Source of the DNA: Pseudomonas sp. GM50
GTDB taxonomy: Bacteria; Pseudomonadota; Gammaproteobacteria; Pseudomonadales; Pseudomonadaceae
Length of the DNA: 64,000 bases
Direction of reading: 5' to 3'
Assembly (NCBI RefSeq): GCF_000282375.1
Contig: NZ_AKJK01000041.1
Span: 1 to 64,000, forward strand
Part shown: in pieces, positions 27,401-36,739 of the stretch
Layout of the letters: every line of letters begins with the position of its first letter
Position numbering within the stretch: position 1 is the first letter of the stretch
Program-made: the position numbers and the translations under genes
The notes under the pieces: generated by a model
Seen by the model: the letters and a program-made list of their open reading frames with translations, nothing else
Database searches by the model: none
What the model was told of the DNA's origin: nothing

Positions 27401-28426
27401 ATGTTCAAGCTCCTGGCCCTGGCCGCTGCTGTCCTCACCGCTTTCAGCCTGAACGCCTTCGCGGCGAAAACCGAGTTGACGGTGTACACCGCCCTCGAAG
27501 CCGAACAACTGAAGACCTACAAAGAGGCCTTCGAAAAGGCCAACCCGGACGTCGAGATCAAGTGGGTGCGCGATTCCACCGGCATCATCACCGCCAAACT
27601 TTTAGCCGAAAAAGCCCGCCCACAGGCTGACGCGGTCTGGGGGCTGGCGGCATCGAGCCTGGCGATCCTCGATCAGCAAGGGATGCTGCAAAGCTACGCA
27701 CCGAAGGATCTGGGCAAGATCGGTGGTAACTACCGCGACGCGGCCAACCCGCCAGCCTGGGTCGGCATGGACGTGTGGGCGGCGACCATTTGCTTCAACA
27801 CCGTCGAAGCCGAAAAGCAGGGCTTGAGCAAACCCGTGAGCTGGCAGGACCTGACCAAGCCTGAGTACAAAGGCAAGATCGTCATGCCCAACCCGGCCTC
27901 GTCCGGCACCGGTTTCCTCGACGTCAGCGCCTGGCTGCAAACCTTCGGTGAGAAGCAGGGCTGGCAGTACATGGACGACCTGCACCAGAACATTGGCCAG
28001 TACGTTCACTCCGGTTCCAAGCCGTGCAAACTCGCCGCCGCCGGTGAGTTCCCGATCGGCATTTCCTTTGAATACCCGGCCGTTCAGCTGAAACGCCAGG
28101 GTGCGCCGCTGGACATCATCCTGCCGAAAGAAGGCCTGGGCTGGGAGATCGAAGCGACTGCCGTGATCAAAGGCACACCGCACGAAGACGCGGCGAAGAA
28201 GCTGGCTGACTTCTCTGCAAGCCCGGCGGCGATGGAGCTTTATAAAGAGAACTTCGCGGTGCTCGCGCAACCGGGTATCGCCAAGCCGCAGACCGAACTG
28301 CCGGCGGATTATGAGCAGCGCTTGATCAAGAACGACTTTGACTGGGCCTCGAAGAATCGCGACCAGATCCTCACCGAATGGCGCAAGCGTTATGACGGCA
28401 AGTCCGAGAAAGTGGCTGCCAAGTAA
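27401..28426 (+). CDS. aepX: 2-aminoethylphosphonate-binding periplasmic protein
   Basis: A 341-residue extracellular solute-binding protein. The signal peptide is MFKLLALAAAVLTAFSLNAFA. The mature part starts KTELTVYTALEAEQLKTYKEAF and has LAASSLAILDQQGML, PNPASSGTGFLDVSAWLQ and a lone internal cysteine region SGSKPCKLAAAGEFPIGISFEYPA. This is the family of binding proteins annotated for 2-aminoethylphosphonate. I chose ATG 27401, after AGGAAAAG, over the TTG twelve codons upstream. A type A REPIN follows before the oxidoreductase gene. Confidence 0.85.
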   Translation: MFKLLALAAAVLTAFSLNAFAAKTELTVYTALEAEQLKTYKEAFEKANPDVEIKWVRDSTGIITAKLLAEKARPQADAVWGLAASSLAILDQQGMLQSYAPKDLGKIGGNYRDAANPPAWVGMDVWAATICFNTVEAEKQGLSKPVSWQDLTKPEYKGKIVMPNPASSGTGFLDVSAWLQTFGEKQGWQYMDDLHQNIGQYVHSGSKPCKLAAAGEFPIGISFEYPAVQLKRQGAPLDIILPKEGLGWEIEATAVIKGTPHEDAAKKLADFSASPAAMELYKENFAVLAQPGIAKPQTELPADYEQRLIKNDFDWASKNRDQILTEWRKRYDGKSEKVAAK

Positions 28427-28450
28427 GTTCTTTATTGGCTGACAGGGCCC

Positions 28451-28545
28451 CATCGCGAGCAGGCTCGCTCCCACATTGGATTTCCAGTGGATGGAAATTT
28501 GGGGTTGTCCCCAATCAACTGTGGGAGCGAGCCTGCTCGCGATAG
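28451..28545. repeat. REPIN (type A) inside the phosphonate operon
   Basis: Complement arm at 28451-28475 and direct arm at 28520-28545, between the binding-protein gene and the oxidoreductase gene, both read in the same direction. It could form a hairpin in the operon transcript. Confidence 0.9.
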
Positions 28546-28571
28546 CGGTCGTGAATTCAGGACAAAACCCC

Positions 28572-29705
28572 ATGACCCAACACAGCAACATGCTAATCGT
28601 AGGCGCCGGCATTCTCGGCCTGTCCCACGCCTATGCCGCCGCCAGACGCGGTCTGAAAGTCACCGTTTTCGAACGCAGCGAAACGCCGCTCGGCGCTTCG
28701 CTGCGCAACTTCGGCCAGGCCCTGGTCACCGGCCAGCCACCCGGCCCAATGCTTGAATTGGCCAAGGCCAGCCGCGACATCTGGGGCCAATGGGCACAAC
28801 TCGCCGGCCTGCAACTCAAGCGCAACGGCTCGTACCTGTTCGCCCGCACCGAAGCGGAAGAGCACCTGCTGGAAGCCTTCTGCGCCGGTCGCGCCATGCA
28901 GCACGGTTACCGCGTCGACCTGCTGCGCGGTGCGGCATTGCGTGATTTGTACGGCGGCCAGTTCAGCCATCACCGCGCTGCGTTGCACGGCATGGACGAC
29001 CAGCAGTTGTATTCCCGCGAAGCGATTCCGGCGTTGATCGACTACCTGCGCCGCGAACTGGGCGTCGAGTTTCACTTCGCAACCCTGGTGCGTGACATCG
29101 AGCCCGGCCGCTTGCACAGCACCGCCGGATCCTTCAGCGCCGAGCAGATCATTGTCTGCTCCGGTCACGATTATCAAACGCTGCTGGCCGAGCCGATTGC
29201 CGAACTGAATCCGCAAATCTGCCGCCTGCAAATGCTCCGCGCCCGACCGCAGATAAACCTCAACCTGCAACACGCGCTGCTCACCGGCCTGAGTTGTGTG
29301 CATTACGGCGCCTTCGCCGATTTGCCGGAAGCCGCCGCGGTGCAGGCACAGATTCTGCGCGAGGCACCCCATCTGCATGAAAACGGCATTCACCTGCTGA
29401 TCAGTCCGACGCCTTACGGTGAGTTGATCATCGGCGACTCTCATCATTACGGCAGCGATCCATCGCCGTTCAATGCCGAGCAGGTGGATGACTGGATGAT
29501 TGAACTGGCCGAGCAGACGTTGGGCTGCAAGGTGCAAGTGGTCGAACGCTGGCAGGGCGTCTATGGTTCACGCGGACCGGGGCCGTTCTCCTTTCTGCGG
29601 CCGATGCCGGGTGTGAGCGTGGCGCTGATGCACACCGGTGTCGGCATGAGCGTCGGGCCGGCGCTGGCCGAACGTAACGTCACGACTTTATTGGGAGACA
29701 GTTGA
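28572..29705 (+). CDS. FAD-dependent oxidoreductase of phosphonate operons
   Basis: A 377-residue DAO-type flavoenzyme. The FAD site is MLIVGAGILGLSHAYAAARRGLKVTVFER. GASLRNFGQALVTGQPPGPM and a C-terminal YGSRGPGPFSFLRPMPGVSVALMHTGVGMSVGPALAE follow, as in the family regularly found with phosphonate breakdown genes (TIGR03364 type). Studied relatives oxidise the amine of aminoethylphosphonate, especially its N-methyl form, to phosphonoacetaldehyde; I recall this without being able to check it. Start 28572 follows AGGACA. Its TGA overlaps the ATG of the HD-domain gene, so the two enzymes are co-translated. Confidence 0.82.
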   Translation: MTQHSNMLIVGAGILGLSHAYAAARRGLKVTVFERSETPLGASLRNFGQALVTGQPPGPMLELAKASRDIWGQWAQLAGLQLKRNGSYLFARTEAEEHLLEAFCAGRAMQHGYRVDLLRGAALRDLYGGQFSHHRAALHGMDDQQLYSREAIPALIDYLRRELGVEFHFATLVRDIEPGRLHSTAGSFSAEQIIVCSGHDYQTLLAEPIAELNPQICRLQMLRARPQINLNLQHALLTGLSCVHYGAFADLPEAAAVQAQILREAPHLHENGIHLLISPTPYGELIIGDSHHYGSDPSPFNAEQVDDWMIELAEQTLGCKVQVVERWQGVYGSRGPGPFSFLRPMPGVSVALMHTGVGMSVGPALAERNVTTLLGDS

Positions 29706-30262
29706 TGGACCGCCATGAGCAAGTGATCGCCGAGGTGTTCGGTCTGTACGAGCGTTTTGGCGACAACGATTACATCGGCGAACCGGTGTCGCAAATCGAG
29801 CACATGTCTCAGGCGGCGGGACTGGCGATGGCCGAGGGGTTCGATGATGAAGTGGTGCTGGCGGCGTTCTTCCATGACATCGGGCATCTCTGCGCCGAGG
29901 GTGCCGAGAACATGGGTGGCTTTGGTGTGGTCAGCCATGAGCGTTTGGGCGCTGAATATTTGCGTCGGGCCGGCTTCAGCGAACGCCTGGCGCGGCTGGT
30001 GGAATATCACGTTCAGGCCAAGCGTTATCTCACGCTCAAAGAGCCCGGGTACTACGAGCGCTTGAGCGAAGCCAGTCGGCGGACGCTTGAGTATCAGGGC
30101 GGGGTGATGACGGCTGCCGAAGCAGAGGCGTTCGAGCAGGATCCGTTGTGTACAGTCAGTTTGCGGATGCGTCAGTGGGATGAGTTGGCCAAGGAAATGT
30201 GGGTGCCGGTGATGGATCTGGGCACCTTGAAGGAAAAGGCGTTGCGGCTGCTGGCCGCGTAA
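29705..30262 (+). CDS. PhnZ-like HD-domain mixed-valence diiron oxygenase
   Basis: A 185-residue HD-domain oxygenase. Residues match the PhnZ layout almost one for one: lid Tyr23 and Glu26 in DYIGEPVSQIEH, metal ligands His33, His57-Asp58 (FFHDIGH, with His61), His78, His102 and Asp159, and substrate lysine Lys106 in HVQAKRYL. PhnZ and TmpB relatives cleave the C-P bond of 1-hydroxylated aminoethylphosphonates, releasing glycine (or a methylated form) and phosphate. The partner 2-oxoglutarate hydroxylase (PhnY/TmpA) is not in the window. The ATG at 29705 overlaps the previous stop. Confidence 0.85.
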   Translation: MDRHEQVIAEVFGLYERFGDNDYIGEPVSQIEHMSQAAGLAMAEGFDDEVVLAAFFHDIGHLCAEGAENMGGFGVVSHERLGAEYLRRAGFSERLARLVEYHVQAKRYLTLKEPGYYERLSEASRRTLEYQGGVMTAAEAEAFEQDPLCTVSLRMRQWDELAKEMWVPVMDLGTLKEKALRLLAA

Positions 30263-30283
30263 GGCCTCGGAACCGAGTGGCTG

Positions 30284-30361
30284 CCATCGCGAGCAGGCTC
30301 GCTCCCACATTGGATCTGTGAGCGACGCAAATCCCCTGTGGGAGCGAGCCTGCTCGCGATG
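30284..30361. repeat. REPIN (type A), inverted pair
   Basis: Two inverted arms about 28 bases apart at the end of the phosphonate operon, facing the convergent GTPase gene. Confidence 0.9.
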
Positions 30362-30392
30362 GGGGCAATCCAAACCACAATTACCCCGGTTT

Positions 30393-31769
30393 CTACAACT
30401 GCTGCGCCAACACCTCAACCTGCTCTTGGCGCTCCCCCTGACTCAACTTCGAATGAGGATTGAGCGACGACCACTGCGGATGCGCCCGCGCCTTGTTCAG
30501 TGCTTCGGGCAGTTTGCCTTCGCGCCAGGTTTTGTCTTGTGGCGTGGCGACCTGAATGCTGTCCATCGCCGCGTGGCCACGGGAATTCAGCGCTTGCAGC
30601 AATTGCCGCTGGCGCAAGGCCAACAGCCGTAGCACGCCGTCGTCGACGGTCAGTTCTCGCTGTCCTTTGATCTTGCCCAGCAGACGGCTGCCGTAACTGC
30701 GGGCAGTTTGCAGGGCGCCGCCGGCAATCGCGCCGGCCAGTGCCGCGGCGCCGAGGGTCAGACCGCCCACCAGCAGATCGACCCCGGCCCCGGCCGCCGC
30801 GCCAGCCGCGATACCGCCGCCGACCCGCACACCGAGCTGCTTCAGGGTTTCCGGGTTGAACAGATCATCGCCCCAGCGGCCATCGAGCAACGGTAAGTCA
30901 CTGGCCGCCGCATCTTGCGGGCGGAAGGCATAGAGCTTGAGCAAGGCCTCGACACAGCGTTGTTCGCGCTGACGCACTGCTTTGCGCAGTTCGCTGATCG
31001 CTTGCTGTTCCTGCTCCACCTCGCTGACCACACTGCGGCGGCAGGCGGCGCAATCGATCAATAAATCGGCAATCAGCCGCGCTGCACTCTGCTGACGGGC
31101 CAGGCGTTGGGCCTGCTGGTCGGCGATCAAGCGCTCCAGTTGTTCGCGGGAATTTTCCAGCAGCAGCGCGAGGCTTTCATAGAGTCGACGCTCGCCATCT
31201 TCCGGCGGTGCAACGCTGTCGAAACGCACCAAGGCATGTAAGCCGAGACGCGCCAGGGCTTCGCGCCAATCGGGCTCGCGATGCTGGGCGCTGCTGACAA
31301 AATTCAGCACCGGCAGCAGTGGTTTGCCGCAACTGGCCAACACTTCCAGTTCGTCGCGGTACTTGGCCAGCACCGGCTCCCGGGCGTCGATCACATAGAG
31401 GCCGGCGTCCGAGGCGAGCAGTTGCCGCAGCACTTTGGCTTCCTGTTCGAAGCGCTGCCGGGCTTCGCTGCCCTCGAGGAATCGTGCCAGCCGTGCCGGG
31501 CCGTCGAGGCGTTCGCCGGGGCGTTCCAGGCGCTCGAGGTAGTCGAGCAGGGCGATGGCGTCTTCCAGGCCCGGCGTGTCGAACAGATCGAGCAACGGCT
31601 CGCCGTCTACCGACAATCGCGCGCCTTCGACGTGGCGGGTGGTGCTGGGACGATGGGACACTTCGCCGAAGCCGACATCTCGCGTCAGCGTTCGCAGCAA
31701 CGAGGTCTTGCCGACATTGGTGTGGCCGACCACCGCGAGCTTCAATGGCTTATTCCAGGCATCAGTCAT
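30393..31769 (-). CDS. GTPase with DUF3482 domain
   Basis: A 458-residue protein. An N-terminal TrmE/Era-like G domain has P-loop GHTNVGKTS (residues 14-22), the switch threonines in RPSTTRHVEGA, and DLFDTPGLED. A helical DUF3482 part contains a CAACRR motif. Near residues 330-370 lies a glycine-alanine-rich hydrophobic stretch (GGGIAAGAAAGAGVDLLVGG, then AALAGAIAGGA), suited to inserting in a membrane. The gene overlaps the upstream DUF2868 membrane protein gene by eight bases, a pairing seen in other proteobacteria. The two probably form a membrane-associated GTPase system; its task is unknown. Confidence 0.83.
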   Translation of the reverse strand: MTDAWNKPLKLAVVGHTNVGKTSLLRTLTRDVGFGEVSHRPSTTRHVEGARLSVDGEPLLDLFDTPGLEDAIALLDYLERLERPGERLDGPARLARFLEGSEARQRFEQEAKVLRQLLASDAGLYVIDAREPVLAKYRDELEVLASCGKPLLPVLNFVSSAQHREPDWREALARLGLHALVRFDSVAPPEDGERRLYESLALLLENSREQLERLIADQQAQRLARQQSAARLIADLLIDCAACRRSVVSEVEQEQQAISELRKAVRQREQRCVEALLKLYAFRPQDAAASDLPLLDGRWGDDLFNPETLKQLGVRVGGGIAAGAAAGAGVDLLVGGLTLGAAALAGAIAGGALQTARSYGSRLLGKIKGQRELTVDDGVLRLLALRQRQLLQALNSRGHAAMDSIQVATPQDKTWREGKLPEALNKARAHPQWSSLNPHSKLSQGERQEQVEVLAQQL

Positions 31770-33141
31770 GACCCGTCTCCAGCCAGTTCAACGGAGCGCA
31801 ATCGGCGAATGGCAGGTCCAGTTGTTGTAGCGCGACATGCCAGTCACCCAGGCGTTCGGCATCCAGCGCTTCGCCCGGCGGCGCTTGCAACAACCACACA
31901 CGGGTGGCGGTAGCGCTGCGGGCCAGTTCGGCGATAAGCGCCAGGCTGCCACGGTCCGGCGAACGCCGTGGGTCACAGGCGATGGCCAGACGGGCCGGGG
32001 GAAAACGACTCAGCTGTTCGAGCAGTTTGTGCCGGGATTCACGGCTATCGAGGACGCCGGCGTTGTTGACGTTTTTCGGCAGCTGCGGCGGCCAGGGGCG
32101 TTGGTCGTCCAGTTCGATGGCCACTAACAGCGCGCCATCGCTTTGCAGGTCGCTGGCAGTTTTTTCAACCCGATGAAGTTGTTCTGGCGCGGCGTCGCTG
32201 ATGCCCAGGCGTTCACTGGTAGGCATCAGCCGTTCGCGCAGTTGGGCGTAACCGGGCAGGTTCAAATCCAGATGCAGGGCTGCTTGACCGGTTTTCCAGC
32301 GCCACAGGCAGAACAATGCGAGCAATAGGCGCGGCAAAACACCGTACACCAGCAGCACCCCAACCAGCCACGCCGCCCAGGCCTGGCGGGCGCTTTCGAT
32401 GTTCAGTGCGGCATCGCCGCTGGCGCGGATCATCTCCACGCTGGGCACACTGAAACCGAGCAAGGCCGGCAGGGCGCCGAGGGCTTGGGTCATGGCGACG
32501 AAGGTGTCGCCGCCGAGAATGGTGGTCTCCCAGACGAAGCCATAGCGCCGGGTCGCCATCAGCGTCAGCACCATCACCAAAGCGCTGAACATCGCCAGTA
32601 ACCACAACCCGTTGACCAGCACGCCCAGCGCCCAACGATTGAGTTTCTGTCGTTGCAGCAACAGCAGCAGGGCCGGCGCCAGTTGCGCGGCGTTGGCATC
32701 GCGGGCGAGTTTTTCACTGAGCCACAGCCACAAGCGTCCGAGGGCGGCGCCCTGTTCACCGGCGAACACCAGGCCCAGGGCCCAACTCAGCAATAGAATC
32801 AGGTTTAGCCCGAGCAGACTGCCCAGCGCCCAGAACACATTGACCGGGGGCTGGCCGTCGCCCAGTGCGGCAAACGCCAGACCGGCGCCGCTGATCACGG
32901 CCAGAACGGCCAGCACGATCAGCGCCAGTCGCGCGCCTTGCAGCCAATGTTTGAGGGCGTGGGTCTGTCCGTCGCGCTCGGCCAGCCACCGGGCTCGGCG
33001 TTGAATGCGCGTCGGCAGGTCGCCGCCGGCGCTACGGGCGATTCGATTGGCTTCCAGATCGTCCAGCGGGCCTGCGTGTTCTTCACGCAGACGTATGGTT
33101 TCACTCAGCCAGAGGTTTTGCAGGGGCGTCAGTTCAGTCAC
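31762..33141 (-). CDS. DUF2868 domain-containing membrane protein
   Basis: A 459-residue protein. The N-terminus is soluble and charged (ETIRLREEHAGPLDDLEANRIARS). Four or more membrane helices lie between about residues 65 and 290 (ARLALIVLAVLAVISGAGLAF; VFWALGSLLGLNLILLLSWALGLVF; NGLWLLAMFSALVMVLTLMA; WAAWLVGVLLVYGVLPRLLLALFCLW). A cytoplasmic C-terminal domain follows. It is the first gene of a two-gene operon with the DUF3482 GTPase, which starts inside its 3' end. It is divergent from folA with about 85 bases between. The function is unknown. Confidence 0.82.
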   Translation of the reverse strand: MTELTPLQNLWLSETIRLREEHAGPLDDLEANRIARSAGGDLPTRIQRRARWLAERDGQTHALKHWLQGARLALIVLAVLAVISGAGLAFAALGDGQPPVNVFWALGSLLGLNLILLLSWALGLVFAGEQGAALGRLWLWLSEKLARDANAAQLAPALLLLLQRQKLNRWALGVLVNGLWLLAMFSALVMVLTLMATRRYGFVWETTILGGDTFVAMTQALGALPALLGFSVPSVEMIRASGDAALNIESARQAWAAWLVGVLLVYGVLPRLLLALFCLWRWKTGQAALHLDLNLPGYAQLRERLMPTSERLGISDAAPEQLHRVEKTASDLQSDGALLVAIELDDQRPWPPQLPKNVNNAGVLDSRESRHKLLEQLSRFPPARLAIACDPRRSPDRGSLALIAELARSATATRVWLLQAPPGEALDAERLGDWHVALQQLDLPFADCAPLNWLETGHD

Positions 33142-33226
33142 GCGGCATCCCGTCGCTTAATTGAGCGGTGAGCATAACCGCTGTGACGCTTATCGGGGTA
33201 AGGGAGGCTCTGGTATCCTCGCCGGC

Positions 33227-33739
33227 ATGACTAAATCACTCCCCCTCAGCCTGATCGCAGCCCTCGGTGAAAACCGTGTGATCGGCGTCGACAACAGCAT
33301 GCCCTGGCACTTGCCGGGGGACTTCAAATACTTCAAGGCCACCACCCTCGGCAAACCGATCATCATGGGTCGCAAGACCTGGGATTCCCTCGGTCGTCCG
33401 CTGCCGGGCCGGTTGAACATCGTGGTCAGCCGTCAGGCGGATCTGCAGCTGGAAGGCGCGGAGGTTTATCCGTCGCTGGAGGCTGCCGTCGTTCGGGCGC
33501 AGCAATGGGCGCACGAGCAGGGCGTCGATGAGGTGATGTTGATTGGCGGCGCGCAGTTGTATGCGCAAGGGTTGGCACAGGCTGATCGGCTGTACCTGAC
33601 GCGCGTGGCGCTGAGCCCGGAAGGGGATGCGTGGTTTCCGGAGTTTGATTTGAACCAGTGGAAGCTGGTGTCGAATGTTCCGAATCCAGCGGAAGGCGAT
33701 AAGCCAGCGTACAACTTTGAGGTGTGGGAGAAGGCCTAA
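33227..33739 (+). CDS. folA: dihydrofolate reductase
   Basis: A 170-residue DHFR. It has SLIAALGENRVIGVDNSMPWHLPGDFKYFKATTLGKPIIMGRKTWDSLG, with the catalytic acid Asp in the LPGDF loop, then LPGRLNIVVSR and the glycine pair in VMLIGGAQLYAQ. It reduces dihydrofolate, including that made by ThyA, and is the target of trimethoprim. The start at 33227 (MTKSLPLSLIAA) is chosen by similarity; the ribosome site is weak, with GGGAGG about 20 bases upstream. It is divergent from the DUF2868 gene. Confidence 0.96.
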   Translation: MTKSLPLSLIAALGENRVIGVDNSMPWHLPGDFKYFKATTLGKPIIMGRKTWDSLGRPLPGRLNIVVSRQADLQLEGAEVYPSLEAAVVRAQQWAHEQGVDEVMLIGGAQLYAQGLAQADRLYLTRVALSPEGDAWFPEFDLNQWKLVSNVPNPAEGDKPAYNFEVWEKA

Positions 33740-33742
33740 AAG

Positions 33743-33837
33743 CATCGCCAGCAGGCTGGCTCCCACAGTGGGTTTGAGGTGAAACACGGATTGTGTGAAC
33801 ACGCAAAATCCCTGTGGGAGCCAGCCTGCTGGCGATG
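33743..33837. repeat. variant REPIN with GCCAGC/GCTGGC arms
   Basis: An inverted pair in which both arms carry the matching change (GGGAGCCAGCCTGCTGGC against the common GGGAGCGAGCCTGCTCGC). The stem stays paired. It lies between convergent folA and the cystine transporter gene. Confidence 0.9.
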
Positions 33838-33861
33838 AGGCCAGATCAGACGCTAAAAAAT

Positions 33862-35253
33862 TTAAGCGTGAGCCAACTCCGCATGCTCATCCGCATCCAG
33901 CAGTTCTTTATCCGTCTGCTGCATGATCTGGCTGGTGATCGCCCCGGCGGTGATCGAACCACTCACGTTCAACGCCGTACGCCCCATATCAATCAGCGGC
34001 TCAACCGAAATCAGCAACGCCACCAGTGACACCGGCAAACCCATGGCCGGGAGCACGATCAACGCGGCGAAGGTCGCGCCGCCACCGACCCCGGCCACGC
34101 CAGCCGAACTCAGCGTCACAATCGCCACCAACGTCGCGATCCACAGTGGGTCCAACGGGTTAACGCCTACGGTCGGCGCGACCATCACCGCCAACATCGC
34201 CGGGTACAGACCGGCGCAGCCGTTCTGGCCAATGGTTGCGCCGAACGAGGCGGCGAAACTGGCAATGGACTGTGGAATACCCAAACGGCTGGTCTGGGCT
34301 TCGATGCTCAGCGGAATGGTGGCGGCGCTGGAGCGGCTGGTGAAGGCAAACGTCAGCACCGGCCAGATCTTGCGGAAGAAGCGTAGCGGGTTGATCCCTG
34401 CCGCCGACACCAGCACGCCGTGCACCACAAACATCAGCCCCAGGCCGATATAGGACACCACTACAAAACTGCCGAGCTTGATGATGTCTTGCAGGTTGGA
34501 GCCGGCGACCACTTTGGTCATCAGCGCCAATACGCCGTACGGGGTCAGCTTCATCACCAGGCGCACCAAGCGCATCACCCAGGCTTGCAGGGTGTCGATG
34601 GCGTTGATCACTTTCTGACCTTTTTCGATATCATCCTTGAGCAGCTGCAGTGCGGCGACCCCAAGGAATGCCGCGAAGATCACCACGCTGATGATCGATG
34701 TCGGTTTGGCGCGCGCCAGGTCGGCGAACGGGTTCTGCGGGATGAACGACAGCAGTAGCTGCGGCACATTCAGGTCGGCAACCTTGCCCGCGTAGTCGTT
34801 CTGGATGGTTTGCAGGCGAGCCATTTCCTGGGTGCCGGCGACCAGGCCTTCGGCGGTGAGGCCGAACAGGTTGGTCAGGCCGATGCCGATCAGCGCCGCG
34901 ATGGCGGTGGTGAACAGCAGCGTGCCGATGGTCAGGAAGCTGATTTTGCCCAGCGACGAAGCGTTGTGCAGGCGCGCCACGGCACTGAGGATCGAGGCGA
35001 ACACCAGCGGGATCACGATCATTTGCAGCAACTGCACGTAACCGTTGCCCACCAGATCGAACCAACTGATCGAGGCTTTCAGTACCGGGTTGCCGGCACC
35101 ATAGATCGTGTGCAGAGCAACGCCAAACACCACGCCCAATACCAACGCGAGCAGGACTTTTTTCGCCAGACTCCACGTGGTGTGACGGGTTTGTGCCAGA
35201 CCGAAGAGCAGGGCGAGGAACACCAGCAGATTGAGGATCAGCGGCAGATTCAT
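33862..35253 (-). CDS. tcyP: L-cystine/dicarboxylate:cation symporter (TcyP/YdjN type)
   Basis: A 463-residue DAACS-family symporter starting [40 protein letters not shown]. The re-entrant serine-rich loop is [18 protein letters not shown], and the later segment is [25 protein letters not shown]. Sequence style, with the N-terminal [14 protein letters not shown] and [11 protein letters not shown], is closer to TcyP/YdjN cystine transporters than to DctA. The protein would bring in cystine with sodium. The frame is open for another 55 codons upstream; start 35253 is the family start. It is divergent from pchP. Confidence 0.82.
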   Translation of the reverse strand: MNLPLILNLLVFLALLFGLAQTRHTTWSLAKKVLLALVLGVVFGVALHTIYGAGNPVLKASISWFDLVGNGYVQLLQMIVIPLVFASILSAVARLHNASSLGKISFLTIGTLLFTTAIAALIGIGLTNLFGLTAEGLVAGTQEMARLQTIQNDYAGKVADLNVPQLLLSFIPQNPFADLARAKPTSIISVVIFAAFLGVAALQLLKDDIEKGQKVINAIDTLQAWVMRLVRLVMKLTPYGVLALMTKVVAGSNLQDIIKLGSFVVVSYIGLGLMFVVHGVLVSAAGINPLRFFRKIWPVLTFAFTSRSSAATIPLSIEAQTSRLGIPQSIASFAASFGATIGQNGCAGLYPAMLAVMVAPTVGVNPLDPLWIATLVAIVTLSSAGVAGVGGGATFAALIVLPAMGLPVSLVALLISVEPLIDMGRTALNVSGSITAGAITSQIMQQTDKELLDADEHAELAHA

Positions 35254-35491
35254 AGAAGCTCCATAGACTTGTGCCAGCCACCTTCGTGTGTGACTGCGAA
35301 CCGGCAAGCCTAACAGCTTGATATGTAATGATTTAATATCAAAAACAGTGGTTGACTGTCGTTTTTGGAATAAGCCGATGCCGCTGTGAGGAATGCAGTT
35401 GGCGGAATCAGGATGCAAGCGGTCGCGGGCAGGCGGGGACTGTCATACGGATTTGTTAGCGTCGATATCTTTGAATCAGGGAGAAACGCAG

Positions 35492-36553
35492 ATGAAGCTC
35501 GCACCGAAATTTCTGGCTGCCGCACTGAGTTTGGGACTGGGCCTTGCCGGCCAGGTCTTCGCCACAGATTTGAAGCATTGGCCAGCCGATCAGGCCAAGG
35601 CGCTGGACGCGATGATCGCGGCCAATGCCAACAAAGGTAACTTTGCGGTGTTCGACATGGACAACACCAGTTACCGCTACGACCTTGAAGAATCGTTGCT
35701 TCCGTTCATGGAAAACAAGGGCCTGATCACCCGCGAGAGCCTTGATCCCTCCCTGAAACTGATGCCGTTCAAGGACACCGCCGACCACAAGGAAAGTCTG
35801 TTCAGCTACTACTATCGCCTCTGTGAAATTGACGACATGGTTTGCTATCCATGGGTCGCCCAAGTGTTTTCCGGCTTCACCCTTCAGGAACTCAAGGGCA
35901 ACGTCGATGAGCTGATGGCGTCTGGCAAACCGGTGCCGAGCACCTATTACGATGGTGACGTGGTCAAGACCATCGACGTTAACCCGCCGAAAATCTTTAC
36001 CGGTCAGAAAGAGCTCTACAACAAGCTGATGGAGAACGGCATCGAGGTCTATGTGATGACCGCCGCCTCTGAAGAACTGGTGCGCATGGTCGCCTCCGAT
36101 CCGAAGTATGGCTACAACGTCAAACCGCAGAACGTGATCGGCGTGAGCCTGATGCTCAAGGACCGCAAGACCGGCGAGTTGACCACCGCACGCAAGCAGG
36201 TCACCGCGGGCAAGTATGACGAGAAGGCTAACCTGGGCCTCGAACTGACCCCGTACCTGTGGACCCCGGCAACCTGGATGGCCGGCAAGCAGGCGGCGAT
36301 CCTGACCTACATCGATGAATGGAAGAAACCGGTCCTCGTGGGCGGCGATACCCCGACCAGCGACGGCTACATGTTGTTCCACAGCGTCGACGTGTCCAAG
36401 GGCGGCATCCATTTGTGGGTCAACCGCAAAGACAAGTACATGACCCAGATTAACGGCATGATGGCCAAAAATGCAGCAGCCCAGGCGAAAGAAGGGTTGG
36501 CGGTGACGGCAGACAAGAACTGGGTGATCGTCAAGCCGGAAGAGATTCAGTAG
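35492..36553 (+). CDS. pchP: phosphorylcholine phosphatase, periplasmic
   Basis: A 353-residue HAD-fold phosphatase. The signal peptide is [20 protein letters not shown] plus QVFA. The catalytic motif is [15 protein letters not shown] with nucleophile Asp55 and Asp57. [29 protein letters not shown] and [14 protein letters not shown] complete the HAD motifs. It resembles P. aeruginosa PchP closely from memory. It removes phosphate from phosphorylcholine, freeing choline for uptake and phosphate for the cell, during growth on host or plant lipids. GGGAGAAACGCAG precedes the ATG; the frame upstream lacks support. Confidence 0.93.
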   Translation: MKLAPKFLAAALSLGLGLAGQVFATDLKHWPADQAKALDAMIAANANKGNFAVFDMDNTSYRYDLEESLLPFMENKGLITRESLDPSLKLMPFKDTADHKESLFSYYYRLCEIDDMVCYPWVAQVFSGFTLQELKGNVDELMASGKPVPSTYYDGDVVKTIDVNPPKIFTGQKELYNKLMENGIEVYVMTAASEELVRMVASDPKYGYNVKPQNVIGVSLMLKDRKTGELTTARKQVTAGKYDEKANLGLELTPYLWTPATWMAGKQAAILTYIDEWKKPVLVGGDTPTSDGYMLFHSVDVSKGGIHLWVNRKDKYMTQINGMMAKNAAAQAKEGLAVTADKNWVIVKPEEIQ

Positions 36554-36568
36554 GACCGAGGATCTAAA

Positions 36569-36658
36569 TGTGGGAGCGAGCCTGCTCGCGAAGGCGGTGT
36601 GTCATTCAGCATTGGTGTTGACTGACCCGGCGCTTTCGCGAGCAGGCTCGCTCCCACA
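36569..36658. repeat. REPIN (type A), inverted pair
   Basis: Arms TGTGGGAGCGAGCC... and complement; the stem extends inward through GCGAAGGCG and CGCTTTCGC. Downstream of pchP. Confidence 0.9.
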
Positions 36659-36689
36659 GTTGATCTCCAGTGTTTGGGGGATTTTGGTC

Positions 36690-36722
36690 AAAAAAATGCC
36701 CCGCACTTGGCGGGGCATTTTT
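36690..36722. terminator. bidirectional rho-independent terminator
   Basis: A-run, stem TGCCCCGC-ACTTG-GCGGGGCA, T-run. It ends pchP on the plus strand and ilvD on the minus strand. Confidence 0.92.
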
Positions 36723-36739
36723 GATTTTGCGGCTGAAGC

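Noticed and set aside
26553..27452. 299-codon plus-strand frame overlapping the phosphonate permease
   Set aside because: A different phase of a well-supported permease; it has no membrane pattern or ribosome site of its own.
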